Origin: Magnetovibrio sp.
GTDB lineage: Bacteria; Pseudomonadota; Alphaproteobacteria; Rhodospirillales; Casp-alpha2
Reading direction: 5' to 3'
Assembly (NCBI GenBank): GCA_028817665.1
Contig: JAPPPF010000047.1
Location: 1-37,195, forward strand
DNA length: 37,195 bases
The notes below the pieces were generated by a model. The model was not told the origin of the DNA, made no database searches, and saw nothing but the letters and a program-made list of their open reading frames with translations. The position numbers and the translations under genes are program-made. Positions 12,100 to 19,989 of this stretch are shown here, one piece after another. Position 1 is the stretch's first letter; each line of letters begins with the position of its first letter.

Positions 12100-12981
12100 G
12101 TGCTCGTTCAGATCTTCGCCGTCATCGCTCCGGTCTTCGCCTGCGCCGCCGTCGGCTTCGCCTGGGCGCGAATGCGGGTTCCCTACGAGACCGCCTTCGT
12201 CACCCGGCTGGTCACCAACGTCGGGTTCCCGTGCCTGATCTTCTCGTCCCTGCTGCGCGCCGAGATCACCCCGGAAACGCTCGGCATCATGGGGTTCGCG
12301 GCGCTGGCCACGACGGCGGCCTTCGCCGCCATCGGCGCCCTCGTGCTGTCGCTCTGCCGGATCGAGCTCCGCGCCTTCCTGAATTCCATGATCTTCGCCA
12401 ACACCGGCAACATGGGCCTGCCGCTCTGCCTGCTGGCCTTCGGCGAGGAGGGCCTGGCGCTCGCGATCGCGTACTTCACCGTTAACGGCACACTCACCTT
12501 CATCGTCGGCCCGGCCATCGCGTCGGGAAACGCCGATCCCCGCGAAGTGCTGAAGATCCCCATGGTCTGGGCGACCCTGGCGGGGCTGGCGGTGAAGCTG
12601 GCCGCGGTGCCGGTTCCCGAATGGGCGATGAAGACGCTGTTGCTGATCGGCGGGTTCCCGATCCCGCTGATGCTGATCACCTTGGGCGTGTCGCTGGCCG
12701 GGCTCAGGGTCGCGCACCTCGGGCGCAGCACCGGCCTCGCGCTGTTGCGCCTGGTCATGGGGTTCGGGGTGGGCTGGCTGGCCGCCGAGATGCTTGGCTT
12801 CGAGGGCGCGGCGCGCGGCGTCGTGATCATCGAGTGCGCCATGCCGGTGGCGGTCTTCAACTTCCTGTACGCGCAGATGTACGACAACCGCCCCGACGAG
12901 GTCGCCGGCACCATCGTCGTCTCGACGGTCCTTTCCTTCGCGACGCTGCCTTTGTTACTTTGGTACGTGATGGGAGGATGA
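12100..12981 (+). CDS. AEC-family transporter (auxin efflux carrier-like, 293 aa)
   Basis: This is an inner-membrane permease of the AEC family, whose bacterial members carry organic acids such as malate or malonate. About ten hydrophobic segments are visible. The conserved core includes FPCLIFSSLL in the first half, FANTGNMGLPLCLLAFGEEG (the family's NxGNxGLP-type motif) and CAMPVAVFNFLYAQMY in the second half. The GTG at 12100 has GGGGGA 7 bases upstream and starts right at the first membrane helix. The frame is open to 12025, but those residues are Arg-rich and non-membrane. At 293 residues it is slightly short for the family yet complete. The substrate is unknown. The next gene starts 16 bases downstream on the same strand. 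Confidence 0.9.
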   Translation: MLVQIFAVIAPVFACAAVGFAWARMRVPYETAFVTRLVTNVGFPCLIFSSLLRAEITPETLGIMGFAALATTAAFAAIGALVLSLCRIELRAFLNSMIFANTGNMGLPLCLLAFGEEGLALAIAYFTVNGTLTFIVGPAIASGNADPREVLKIPMVWATLAGLAVKLAAVPVPEWAMKTLLLIGGFPIPLMLITLGVSLAGLRVAHLGRSTGLALLRLVMGFGVGWLAAEMLGFEGAARGVVIIECAMPVAVFNFLYAQMYDNRPDEVAGTIVVSTVLSFATLPLLLWYVMGG

Positions 12982-12997
12982 AGGCGGGAGTGCGGCG

Positions 12998-13984
12998 ATG
13001 AAGATCACCTTGTTGGGGACCGGCACCCCGCATCCGTCGCTGAAGCGCGCGTGCTCGGGCTACATGATCGAGGTCGGCGACGACCTGATCGTCATGGATC
13101 ACGGGCCCGACGCGCACTGCCGTCTCTTGGAGAGCCCGCGCGCGCCGACCGAGGTCACCCACGTCTTCATCAGCCACCTGCACTACGACCACTGCCTCGA
13201 CTACGCGCGCCTGGTGCTGCAGCGCTGGGACGTCGGTGCCGGCAAGATCCCCGACCTCAAGGTCTACGGGCCGGCGCCGATCGCGCGCATGAACGACCTC
13301 CTGTTCCGCGAGGACGGCGTCTTCGGACCCGACGTCACGGCCCGCACGGAGCACGAGCTGAGCCTCGACATCTACAAGCTCCGGGGCGGCGTCCTGCCCC
13401 GCGCCCGCCCGGCGCCCGCGGTGACCGAGGTCCGGGTCGGCGACGTCGTCGAGGGCGGCGACTGGCGCGTCACCGTCGGCTACGCCTCGCACGTGCAGCC
13501 CTACCTCGCCTGCCTCGCCTTCCGCCTCGACGGGCCCGGCGGCTCCATGTGCTATTCCGGCGATTCGGGCGGCGAATGCGAGGAGATCATCGCGCTGGCG
13601 AAGGGCTGCGTTTTCGACGACGACCCCCAGATCCTGAAGCTGGTCACCCTGCTGCTCGAGCAGGCCGGTCACGAGGTCGTCGCCAGTTCCGCCGCCGACC
13701 AGGCGACCGGGATCGTCGTCACCCAGCTTCCCGACGTCGTCATCACCGACCGGATGATGCCGGGACGTGATGGGCTCGACGTGGTCCGGCGGCTGCGCCG
13801 GCGCAAGGAGCTGACCGGCCTGACGATCATTCTGATGTCCGTCGACAGCAGCGACGACGCGCGCTGGCGCCGCGAGGCGAAGGCCGCCGGCGCCGACGAT
13901 TTCATCGGCAAGCCCTTCGAGCTTGAAACCTTCGCCGGGAAGGTCGAGGACATCGCCCAGACGCGGCGTGGCGGCGGCGCCTAG
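12998..13984 (+). CDS. Fusion: truncated metallo-beta-lactamase fold + response-regulator receiver (328 aa)
   Basis: Residues 1-204 are an RNase Z/arylsulfatase-like MBL hydrolase: MKITLLGTGTPHPS, the metal motif HLHYDH (60-65), His165 in YASHVQPYL and Asp189 in YSGDSGG. The match stops at AKGC (201-204), before the region that should hold the last metal-binding histidine. From residue 205 (base 13610) the protein is a receiver domain: acidic cluster VFDDDPQIL (207-209), phosphoacceptor Asp251 in ITDRMMPG, Ser281 and Lys305 in GKPF. The receiver looks complete except for a shortened first strand. The MBL part probably lacks hydrolase activity, or works in an altered way. It may be a real fusion, a deletion that joined two genes, or an assembly chimera. 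Its stop shares CTAG (13981-13984) with the convergent amidase. Confidence 0.85.
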   Translation: MKITLLGTGTPHPSLKRACSGYMIEVGDDLIVMDHGPDAHCRLLESPRAPTEVTHVFISHLHYDHCLDYARLVLQRWDVGAGKIPDLKVYGPAPIARMNDLLFREDGVFGPDVTARTEHELSLDIYKLRGGVLPRARPAPAVTEVRVGDVVEGGDWRVTVGYASHVQPYLACLAFRLDGPGGSMCYSGDSGGECEEIIALAKGCVFDDDPQILKLVTLLLEQAGHEVVASSAADQATGIVVTQLPDVVITDRMMPGRDGLDVVRRLRRRKELTGLTIILMSVDSSDDARWRREAKAAGADDFIGKPFELETFAGKVEDIAQTRRGGGA

Positions 13985-15396
13985 AGCGCCGGGACCGGCC
14001 GGGCCATCTCCGGAATATCCGCGAACACCGCCTCCAGGGCCTTGGCGGCCCTGAGCACCTTGGCGTCGCCGCGCCTCGGCCCGACGATCTGGAAGCCGAA
14101 GGGCATGCCTTCCTCGTCGACCCCGCAGGGCAGGCAGACGACCGGGTTGCCGGTCGTCGAGAGGGCGTTGGTGAGCCCCGCCCAGGCGACGTAGGTCGGC
14201 TGTTCGACGCCGTCGACGGCGGCGACGTAGAGATCCTCCTTGGGAAACGGCGACACCGTGGCGCCCGGGCAGATGAGGACGTCGTAGGCGCCGAAGAAGC
14301 GGTCCATCTCGCGGTGCAGGTCGCCGTGCTCGGCGAACGCCCAGACGACGTCGTCGACCTCCAGTTCCAGGGCCTGCTCGTAGTTGAGGCGCACGTTCGG
14401 GCCGAGCTTGTCTCGGTGCTCGGCGTAGTGCCGCTTCTGGCTGCCGAGGTACTGGAGTCCCCGGATCACCCAGTTGACGCGGGCGGCGGTGCCCAGGTCC
14501 GGGTGCGCGACCTCGGCCTCGGCGAACAGGCCGGCCATGCGGCCGACGCGGTCGTCGAAGACCCGGCGGATCGCCCGGCTGGTCGGCGCGAAGCCGAGGT
14601 CCGGCGAGAAGGCGACGCGGAGGCCGCCGAGGTCGGCGGGCGTGATCCCGAGGAAGGCGCGCGGGTCGCGCGGATAGCTCATCGGGTCGATGGAGTGGTC
14701 GCGGGCCATGGCGGCCGCGAGCAGGCCGACGTCGTCGACGCCGCGCCCCATGGGGCCCTGGAGCTGGAACGGCCAGTAGGGATAGGTGCGGCGCTCGAAG
14801 GGGATCAGGCCGGGCGTCGGCTTCAGGCTGGCGACGCCGCAAAAGGTCGCCGGCACGCGTAGGCTGCCGCCGGTGTCCGAGCCCGTCGCGATCGGCACCA
14901 TGTCGCAGGCCAGCGCCGCCGCCGACCCGCCGGACGAGCCGCCGCTGGTCCGCGCGTGGTCGAAGGGATTGACCGTTGGGCCGAACACGGCGTTGGTGGT
15001 GTTGTTGCCGGCGCCGAACTCGGTGGTGTTGGTCTTGCCGCAGATCACGGCGCCCGCGTCACGCACGAACCGGACCACAAGGTCGTCTTGGTCGGGAACG
15101 AAATCGGCGTAGATGGGCGAGCCGAAGGTGGTGCGGAGCCCCCTGGTCAGGCTCATGTCCTTGATCGCCAGCGGCAGTCCGGCGAGCAGGCCCATGTCGT
15201 CGCCGGCCATCAGCCCGGCCTCGATCTCGCCGGCGCGGGTTCTGGCTTCGTCGAAACAGGTCGCGGTGAAGGCGTTGATCGCCGGGTCGGCGGCCTCGAT
15301 CCTCCGGATGTAGGCGTCCAGCACCTCGCGGGGGGAGACCTCCTTGGCGCGCATCATCCGGCCCAGTTCGACGGCGCTCCGTTCGATCAGTTCCAT
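13981..15396 (-). CDS. Amidase signature family protein (471 aa)
   Basis: This is an amidase of the Ser-Ser-Lys type, hydrolysing an amide of unknown identity. Catalytic residues can be placed: Lys79 (LPLAIKDMS), cis-Ser154 (TSGGSSGGSAAAL) and nucleophile Ser178 (GSDTGGSLR). The spacing Lys+75 and Ser+24 is the same as in fatty acid amide hydrolase. Length is normal. The ATG at 15396 has GGGAGG upstream; an in-frame start at 15417 is less likely. No GatB or GatA partner is nearby, so this is more likely a catabolic amidase than glutamyl-tRNA amidotransferase subunit A. It is convergent with the MBL-receiver gene, with overlapping stops, and divergent from the Nif11-like gene. Confidence 0.93.
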   Translation of the reverse strand: MELIERSAVELGRMMRAKEVSPREVLDAYIRRIEAADPAINAFTATCFDEARTRAGEIEAGLMAGDDMGLLAGLPLAIKDMSLTRGLRTTFGSPIYADFVPDQDDLVVRFVRDAGAVICGKTNTTEFGAGNNTTNAVFGPTVNPFDHARTSGGSSGGSAAALACDMVPIATGSDTGGSLRVPATFCGVASLKPTPGLIPFERRTYPYWPFQLQGPMGRGVDDVGLLAAAMARDHSIDPMSYPRDPRAFLGITPADLGGLRVAFSPDLGFAPTSRAIRRVFDDRVGRMAGLFAEAEVAHPDLGTAARVNWVIRGLQYLGSQKRHYAEHRDKLGPNVRLNYEQALELEVDDVVWAFAEHGDLHREMDRFFGAYDVLICPGATVSPFPKEDLYVAAVDGVEQPTYVAWAGLTNALSTTGNPVVCLPCGVDEEGMPFGFQIVGPRRGDAKVLRAAKALEAVFADIPEMARPVPAL

Positions 15397-15532
15397 GTCC
15401 CCATCCTCCCGTTCCACCGCCGTTCATGATCCGCCGATCGCGGTCGGGGTCAAGGGGAACCGGCGCGCATGGGCCGATGCACGGCGGCGACGGCGGCTTG
15501 CCCTGGCGCCGGGCTCGGGTATGATCCCGGTC

Positions 15533-15775
15533 ATGAGCAAGGACCAAGTCGAACGCTACATCACGCTTCTCGAGGATCCGGCGCATCTCGATGCCGCCGG
15601 CTTCGACGACCCGGACCCGGCCGACGTGGTCGCCGCGGCGGCCCGCGATCACGGCCTGAGCTTCAGCGAGGCCGACCTGAAGAGCGCGCTGAACACGCGC
15701 ATCTGCGACGCCCGCAGCCTGCCCCGGCCGTGGGGCTGGCCGCTGGCCCGCAAGCTCGGCCTGGTGCGCAGCTAG
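15533..15775 (+). CDS. Nif11-like domain small protein (80 aa)
   Basis: Residues 1-52 follow the Nif11 pattern: SKDQVERYITLLEDPAHL, then DPADVVAAAARDHGLSFSE and ADLKSAL. That is a short helix pair, a spacer, then the G-x-x-FS/T-x-x-xL ending. Nif11 domains occur in nitrogen-fixation-linked proteins of unknown role and as leader regions of ribosomally made, modified peptides. The 28-residue tail (NTRICDARSLPRPWGWPLARKLGLVRS) has one Cys and a Pro/Trp-rich PRPWGWP segment. No modifying enzyme, protease or peptide exporter is nearby. The ATG at 15533 is used; ATG 15521 would add four residues. The stop shares CTAG (15772-15775) with the convergent TauE gene. The assignment rests on pattern recognition. 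Confidence 0.65.
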   Translation: MSKDQVERYITLLEDPAHLDAAGFDDPDPADVVAAAARDHGLSFSEADLKSALNTRICDARSLPRPWGWPLARKLGLVRS

Positions 15776-16548
15776 CCGATCCAGCCCAATCCGGCCATGC
15801 CGTCCCAGACCAGCTTGCCGCCGGAAACGAACAGCAAAACATAGATCAACCGGTAGAACAGCGCCTGCGACAGCACCTGGTTGAGGCGCCAGCCGAGCCA
15901 CACGCCCAGCGGCACCAGCGGTGCCAGCACCAGCGAGGTCGTCAAGTTCTCCGCCGAGAACTGGCCGAGCCACAGATACGGCCAGATCTTGATCTGGTTG
16001 ATCAGGAAGAAGAACACCACGTGGGTGCCGACGAACACCCGCTTGTCGAGGCGTTGCGGCAGCAGGTAGAACTTCATCGGCCCGCCGCCGGCGTGGGCGA
16101 CGAAGCTGGTGAAGCCCGACAGCGCCCCGCAGAAGCCGCCGAGCGCCTTCGAGCGGGCCGAGCCCGTGGCCATGGGTGCGCGCTGCACGAAGTAGCTCAT
16201 GGCGAAGATCAGGATGATGACGCCGAGCAGAAGCCGCACCGTGTGCTCGTCGACGTAGCGGTAGGTGGCGGCGCCGACGGCGATGCCGACGACGGCGCCA
16301 GGAACCATCACCGCGACGTTGCCGCGGTGCCAGTCCTTGCGGTAGGCCCAGATGTTGAACAGGTCGATCAGGCAGAGGATCGGCAGCATGATGGCGGCGG
16401 CGGCCAAGGGCGAGATGAAGATCGCCATGGCCGGCACCGAGAGCTGGCCCATGCCGCCGCCGAGCCCGCTCTTCGAGATGCCGGTCAGGATCACCGCCGG
16501 GATGGCGACGGCGTAGAACAGCGGCGTGAAGGCGAACAGCTCGCTCAC
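15772..16548 (-). CDS. TauE/SafE family sulfite (organosulfonate) exporter (258 aa)
   Basis: This inner-membrane protein has about eight hydrophobic segments and the family's duplicated halves: LTGISKSGLGGGMGQLSVPAM in the first half and GFTSFVAHAGGGPMKFYLLPQ in the second. Relatives export sulfite, sulfoacetate or other small anions. It lies 22 bases downstream of a cysteine-dioxygenase-like cupin gene on the same strand. Oxidation of a thiol to a sulfinate by such an enzyme can lead to sulfite, so a joint role in sulfur disposal is plausible but inferred. The ATG at 16548 begins MSELFAFTPLFYAVAIP, directly entering the first helix. The stop overlaps that of the Nif11-like gene. Confidence 0.92.
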   Translation of the reverse strand: MSELFAFTPLFYAVAIPAVILTGISKSGLGGGMGQLSVPAMAIFISPLAAAAIMLPILCLIDLFNIWAYRKDWHRGNVAVMVPGAVVGIAVGAATYRYVDEHTVRLLLGVIILIFAMSYFVQRAPMATGSARSKALGGFCGALSGFTSFVAHAGGGPMKFYLLPQRLDKRVFVGTHVVFFFLINQIKIWPYLWLGQFSAENLTTSLVLAPLVPLGVWLGWRLNQVLSQALFYRLIYVLLFVSGGKLVWDGMAGLGWIG

Positions 16549-16570
16549 GGCCCGGACCCGGTTGGCCGGC

Positions 16571-17125
16571 TCAGGCGGCGTCCAGGCGGGCGTTCGAATC
16601 CTCGAACAGTTGCAGGTTGCCCTCGATGTCGTAGGGCTGCTCGGTCAGGGTTTCCGGGTCCCACTCTGAGCGCCCGTCGCCGAAGAAGTCGCCGCCGTAG
16701 ACATGCAGCGCGCCGGTGAGGCGGGGCAGGGGATTGGTCACCGAATGGACCACGTCGCGCCCCAGGGGCGCGCAGTCGCCGGTGCCGAGCGCCTCGGCGC
16801 CGGCCGCCTCGATGCGGTTCGGCTCGTCCTTCAGCTTGCGCCAGAAGATGTTGTCCTCGCGGCCCGTGTAGATGCCGATCACCGCCCACATCTTATGATC
16901 GTGGGGCTTCAGGGTCATCATCGGCCCCCAGACCAGGTTGAGGACCGTCAACTTGTCGGAGACGAACAGCCGGTTGACGCCGGCCCGGGTCGGCTCGCCG
17001 AGGCCCTTGAGCACCGCCGCCGGATCGCTGACCGCGCGCTCGACGATCTGCTTCACCGCCATGTGGCTGTCATTCTCGGCCACGGCGGCCTGGCATTCCT
17101 CGATCAATCTGTCGGCGTCGAACAT
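16571..17125 (-). CDS. Cysteine-dioxygenase-like cupin, predicted metal-dependent enzyme (184 aa)
   Basis: The core has a three-His cupin pattern: PHDHKMWAVIGIYTGREDN supplies two histidines, and GRDVVHSVTNP supplies the third. ALHVYGGDFFG closes the barrel. This matches the group of predicted double-stranded beta-helix metal enzymes related to cysteine and 3-mercaptopropionate dioxygenases. The actual thiol or other substrate is unknown. The N-terminal 60 residues are helical. The ATG at 17125 has GGGAG about 9 bases upstream, and the in-frame extension beyond it is Ser/Arg-rich and unlikely to be coding. It is the first gene of a probable two-gene operon with the TauE exporter, and divergent from the N-formylglutamate amidohydrolase gene. 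Confidence 0.82.
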   Translation of the reverse strand: MFDADRLIEECQAAVAENDSHMAVKQIVERAVSDPAAVLKGLGEPTRAGVNRLFVSDKLTVLNLVWGPMMTLKPHDHKMWAVIGIYTGREDNIFWRKLKDEPNRIEAAGAEALGTGDCAPLGRDVVHSVTNPLPRLTGALHVYGGDFFGDGRSEWDPETLTEQPYDIEGNLQLFEDSNARLDAA

Positions 17126-17255
17126 CGTTTGGGCTCCCGTCGGTGGTGTCGTTGGATCGGCGTTGGACGCATGCAATTTACGGAATGTTTCCGTGGTTTC
17201 CAAGCCGCGCCGCGCGCGATAGAGTTTCGGCGCCCCGGAAACCCGAGAAACCGAG

Positions 17256-18143
17256 ATGTCCGAGACCCGATCCGACTTCCTGCCCGCCGTCGACGTGCCC
17301 GGCGTGCTCGCCCGATATGATCCCGCCGGCGAGGCGCTGCCGCTGATGCTCGATTCGCCGCACAGCGGCAACGTCTACCCCGACGACTTCGGCCACGCCT
17401 GCCCGCGGAGCGCCATCCTGTGGGGCGAGGACGCCTTCGTCGACGAGCTGTTCGCCCACGCGCCCGGCCACGGCGCGTGGTTCCTGGCCTGCCGGTTCCC
17501 GCGCACCTACATCGACCCGAACCGGGCGCTCGTCGATCTCGACGCCGGCATGATCGAGGGCGGCTGGCCCGACCCGGTGGAGGTCACCGAGAAGACGGCG
17601 CGCGGGATCGGCCTGATCTGGAAGCGCGCCGACGACACCCACGAATTCTACGACCGGTTGCTCGGCCCCGGCGAGGTGCGCCGCCGCATCGATGAGTATT
17701 GGCGGCCCTACCAGGAGCAGATGGATCACATGGCTGACGCCATCCAGACGCGCTGGGGCCGGCGCTGGCACATCAACTGCCATTCCATGTACTCGCCGGC
17801 CTACGCCAAGCAGCTCAACAACCCCTACGCGCCCTCGACCGACATCATCCTCGGCGACCGCGACGGCACCACCTCGGGGCCCGACTTCACCAACGCCTTC
17901 TCAGACGCGCTGAAGCGCCAGGGGCTGTCCGTCGCCATCAACGACCAGTTCAAGGGCGTCGAGCTGGTCCGCCGCTACGGCGACCCGGCGAACGGCTGTC
18001 ACAGCGTGCAGATCGAGATCGACCGCGGCCTCTACATGGACGAGTGGAAGATGACCCGGAAGCCCGGCTTCCAGGCGCTCCGCGAGACCCTCGACAAGGT
18101 GCTGGCGGAGCTCGCCGATTACGTCCGCTCGGAGATCGCCTGA
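17256..18143 (+). CDS. N-formylglutamate amidohydrolase family protein (295 aa)
   Basis: Family members remove formyl groups from N-formylglutamate, the last step of one histidine degradation route; some act on other N-acyl amino acids. Visible motifs are LDSPHSGNVYP near the N-terminus, RTYIDPNRA, WHINCHSMYSP, ILGDRDGTTSG and the late GCHSVQIEIDRGLYMDE, all typical of the fold with its metal-binding His and Glu residues. Length fits. The ATG at 17256 gives MSETRSDFLP. No other histidine-degradation gene lies nearby, so the true substrate is open. The next gene (CmcJ-like) starts 90 bases downstream on the same strand. Confidence 0.92.
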   Translation: MSETRSDFLPAVDVPGVLARYDPAGEALPLMLDSPHSGNVYPDDFGHACPRSAILWGEDAFVDELFAHAPGHGAWFLACRFPRTYIDPNRALVDLDAGMIEGGWPDPVEVTEKTARGIGLIWKRADDTHEFYDRLLGPGEVRRRIDEYWRPYQEQMDHMADAIQTRWGRRWHINCHSMYSPAYAKQLNNPYAPSTDIILGDRDGTTSGPDFTNAFSDALKRQGLSVAINDQFKGVELVRRYGDPANGCHSVQIEIDRGLYMDEWKMTRKPGFQALRETLDKVLAELADYVRSEIA

Positions 18144-18233
18144 GCCCGGCCCGCGACTTTTGAGCGCCGCTCACAGCATTTGATCCGGCCCGCCGGCTTG
18201 TTGCGGACACCCGCCTTCGCCTAGGCTGTTGCC

Positions 18234-19070
18234 ATGGCCGAGACATCCGAGACGCGCCCGCCGACCGACGTCGCCACGGAACTGAGCTTCTTCGTGCCCG
18301 ACGGCGCGAGGCCCAGGGTGCTGATGTCCGCCGCCTACACCGGCGAGAACCGGCGCAGCGGCACCTTCCGCGACGAACCCGTGACCATCCACGACGCGCG
18401 CCGCGCCCAGCCGCCGCCGAGGCTCGAGCGCGAGGGCTTCGAACTGGTCGACTTCGCGAGCGATTGCGCCGACTTCTACGACGCGGCCGAGGTCGAGGCC
18501 CGCCATTACCCGGAGATCGAGGCCTTCCTGAAGGCGCACACGGGCGCCGGCCACGTCCACATCTTCGATCACACGCTGCGCGTCCAGGACGACGCGGTCC
18601 GTGAGGCGAACGACACCCGGGGCCCGGTCCTGACCGTGCACAACGACTACACCGAGACCTCCGGGCCGAGGCGGGTCCGCGACCTGCTCGAACCGGACCT
18701 GGCGGCGAAGTTTCTGGCCGGGCGCTTCGCCCTGGTCAACGTCTGGCGCTCCATCGGCGAGAGCGCCGAGCGGCTGCCCTTGGCCATCGCCGACGCGCGG
18801 ACCATGCGCATGGACGATTTCGTCGCCACCGACCTGGTCTACGAGGACCGCACCGGCGAGATCTACCAGATCGCGCACAGCGCCGGCCAACGCTGGTCCT
18901 ATTTCCAGGGGCTCGAACCCCACGAGGCGGTGCTCCTGAAGTGCTTCGACAGCGCCACCGACGGCCGCGCGCGCTACACCGCGCATGGCGCCTTCGAGAA
19001 CCCCAACGCCCAACCCGGCACGCCGCCCCGCGCCTCCATCGAGGTGCGGACGCTCTTGGGCTTCGTCTGA
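18234..19070 (+). CDS. CmcJ/NvfI-like oxidoreductase family protein (278 aa)
   Basis: The sequence matches the family that includes CmcJ of cephamycin 7-methoxylation and the fungal AsaB/NvfI group of 2-oxoglutarate- or Fe-dependent-like proteins. Key segments are HIFDHTLRVQ, VHNDYTETSGPRRVRDLL with a His-x-Asp, LVNVWRSIG, and the C-terminal WSYFQGLEPHEAVLLKCFDS followed by TAHGAFENP. The function in bacteria is mostly unknown. The start at 18234 has no clear ribosome site. TTGTTG (18198-18203) and TAGGCT (18222-18227) sit close enough to the ATG that the message might be nearly leaderless, which is speculative. It lies between an amidohydrolase and a flavin reductase, all on one strand. Confidence 0.85.
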   Translation: MAETSETRPPTDVATELSFFVPDGARPRVLMSAAYTGENRRSGTFRDEPVTIHDARRAQPPPRLEREGFELVDFASDCADFYDAAEVEARHYPEIEAFLKAHTGAGHVHIFDHTLRVQDDAVREANDTRGPVLTVHNDYTETSGPRRVRDLLEPDLAAKFLAGRFALVNVWRSIGESAERLPLAIADARTMRMDDFVATDLVYEDRTGEIYQIAHSAGQRWSYFQGLEPHEAVLLKCFDSATDGRARYTAHGAFENPNAQPGTPPRASIEVRTLLGFV

Positions 19071-19121
19071 ACCGCCGTTTTCCCGGCCCGCCGGCCGGCC
19101 AAATCCCCGCCAGGAGGCATC

Positions 19122-19772
19122 ATGTTCTACCGCACCACCGACGACCACGGCCTCAGGTTCAACCCGTTCAAGGCGCTGGTGGCGCCGCGCCCGATCGGCT
19201 GTATCTCCACCGAATCCGCCGATGGGGCCGCGAACCTGGCGCCCTATTCGTTCTTCAACGGCGTTTCCGACAGCCCGCCGATGGTCATGTTCTGCCCTAA
19301 TGGCACCCACGTCGAGGGCGGCGCCAAGGACACGCTGGCCAACATCCACGCCACCGGCGAGTTCGTCTGCAACCTGTCCAACTGGGCGCTCCGCGACGAG
19401 ATGAACGTGACGTCGAGCTCGACGGCGCGCGGCGTCGACGAGTTCGAACTGGCCGGCCTCGAGACCGAGCCCGCGGAACTGGTCGCCGTGCCCCGCGTCA
19501 AGGCGAGCCCGGCGCACCTTGAGTGCCGGCACTTCCAGACCATCACGCTGCCCTCGACCAAGGCTGAGGGCACCAACAACATGGTCATCGGCGAGGTCGT
19601 CGGCGTGCATATCTCGGACGCCGTGATCAAGGACGGCCTCATCGACATGGCGGCCTTGAGGCCGATCGCGCGCCTCGGCTACTTCGACTACACCGTCGTC
19701 AACGAGGTCTTCGCCATGCACCGCCCCGGCAAGGCCGACCCGGACGCGGCGCAGACGCTGGTGAAGACCTGA
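19122..19772 (+). CDS. Flavin reductase-like FMN-binding protein (216 aa)
   Basis: The split-barrel flavin-binding fold is recognised from the N-terminal NPFKALVAPRPIGCISTE, APYSFFNGVSDSPPMVMFC, then GEFVCNLSNWALRDEMN and HLECRHFQTI. Members bind FMN and either reduce flavin for a partner monooxygenase or act as oxidoreductases themselves. The ATG at 19122 has an AGGAGG site 5 bases upstream, the strongest in this stretch. It follows the CmcJ-like gene by 51 bases, so reduced flavin for an oxygenase-type partner is possible, though the CmcJ family is not known to need flavin. Its 3' end faces a palindromic repeat. Confidence 0.92.
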   Translation: MFYRTTDDHGLRFNPFKALVAPRPIGCISTESADGAANLAPYSFFNGVSDSPPMVMFCPNGTHVEGGAKDTLANIHATGEFVCNLSNWALRDEMNVTSSSTARGVDEFELAGLETEPAELVAVPRVKASPAHLECRHFQTITLPSTKAEGTNNMVIGEVVGVHISDAVIKDGLIDMAALRPIARLGYFDYTVVNEVFAMHRPGKADPDAAQTLVKT

Positions 19773-19822
19773 GGCGGGTGGCGGATTTCGGACCCCGCCG
19801 CAGTCACCACGCATTTTCTCTC

Positions 19823-19874
19823 ACCGTCATCACCGGTCCCTGACCGTCACCACTGCCCCAACCGTCATCACCGG
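19823..19874. repeat. Three degenerate copies of ACCGTCATCACCGG
   Basis: Copies begin at 19823 (exact), 19843 (ACCGTCACCACTG, degenerate) and 19861 (exact). The third is the outer left end of the palindromic repeat. They look like partial duplications of the repeat's edge. Confidence 0.65.
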
Positions 19875-19957
19875 GCTTGACCCGGTGATCCACGACTTCG
19901 CTCGACGAGCCGAGGTGGGGAAAGTCGTGGATGCCCGGGTCAAGCCCGGGCATGACG
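19863..19957. repeat. Dispersed palindromic repeat, copy 2
   Basis: This copy has the same architecture as 276-364: left hairpin ATCACCGGG (19867-19875), loop CTTGA, CCCGGTGAT (19881-19889); right hairpin ATGCCCGGG (19931-19939), loop TCAAG, CCCGGGCAT (19945-19953). Compared with copy 1, the left stem changes TG to CA on one side and CA to TG on the other, so pairing is kept. The central linker differs in sequence and length. It sits between the convergent flavin reductase and cupin genes. Confidence 0.87.
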
Positions 19958-19989
19958 AAAGAGGAGGGGCGACGGAGGGGGCTTGCGCG

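Noticed and set aside
12857-14842. A 661-residue minus-strand frame over the MBL-receiver and amidase genes
   Set aside because: It overlaps two clear genes in other frames and its translation is Arg/Pro low complexity.
13981-15396. The amidase as GatA of the tRNA amidotransferase
   Set aside because: No gatB or gatC is nearby, and the gene context does not fit a tRNA amidotransferase locus.
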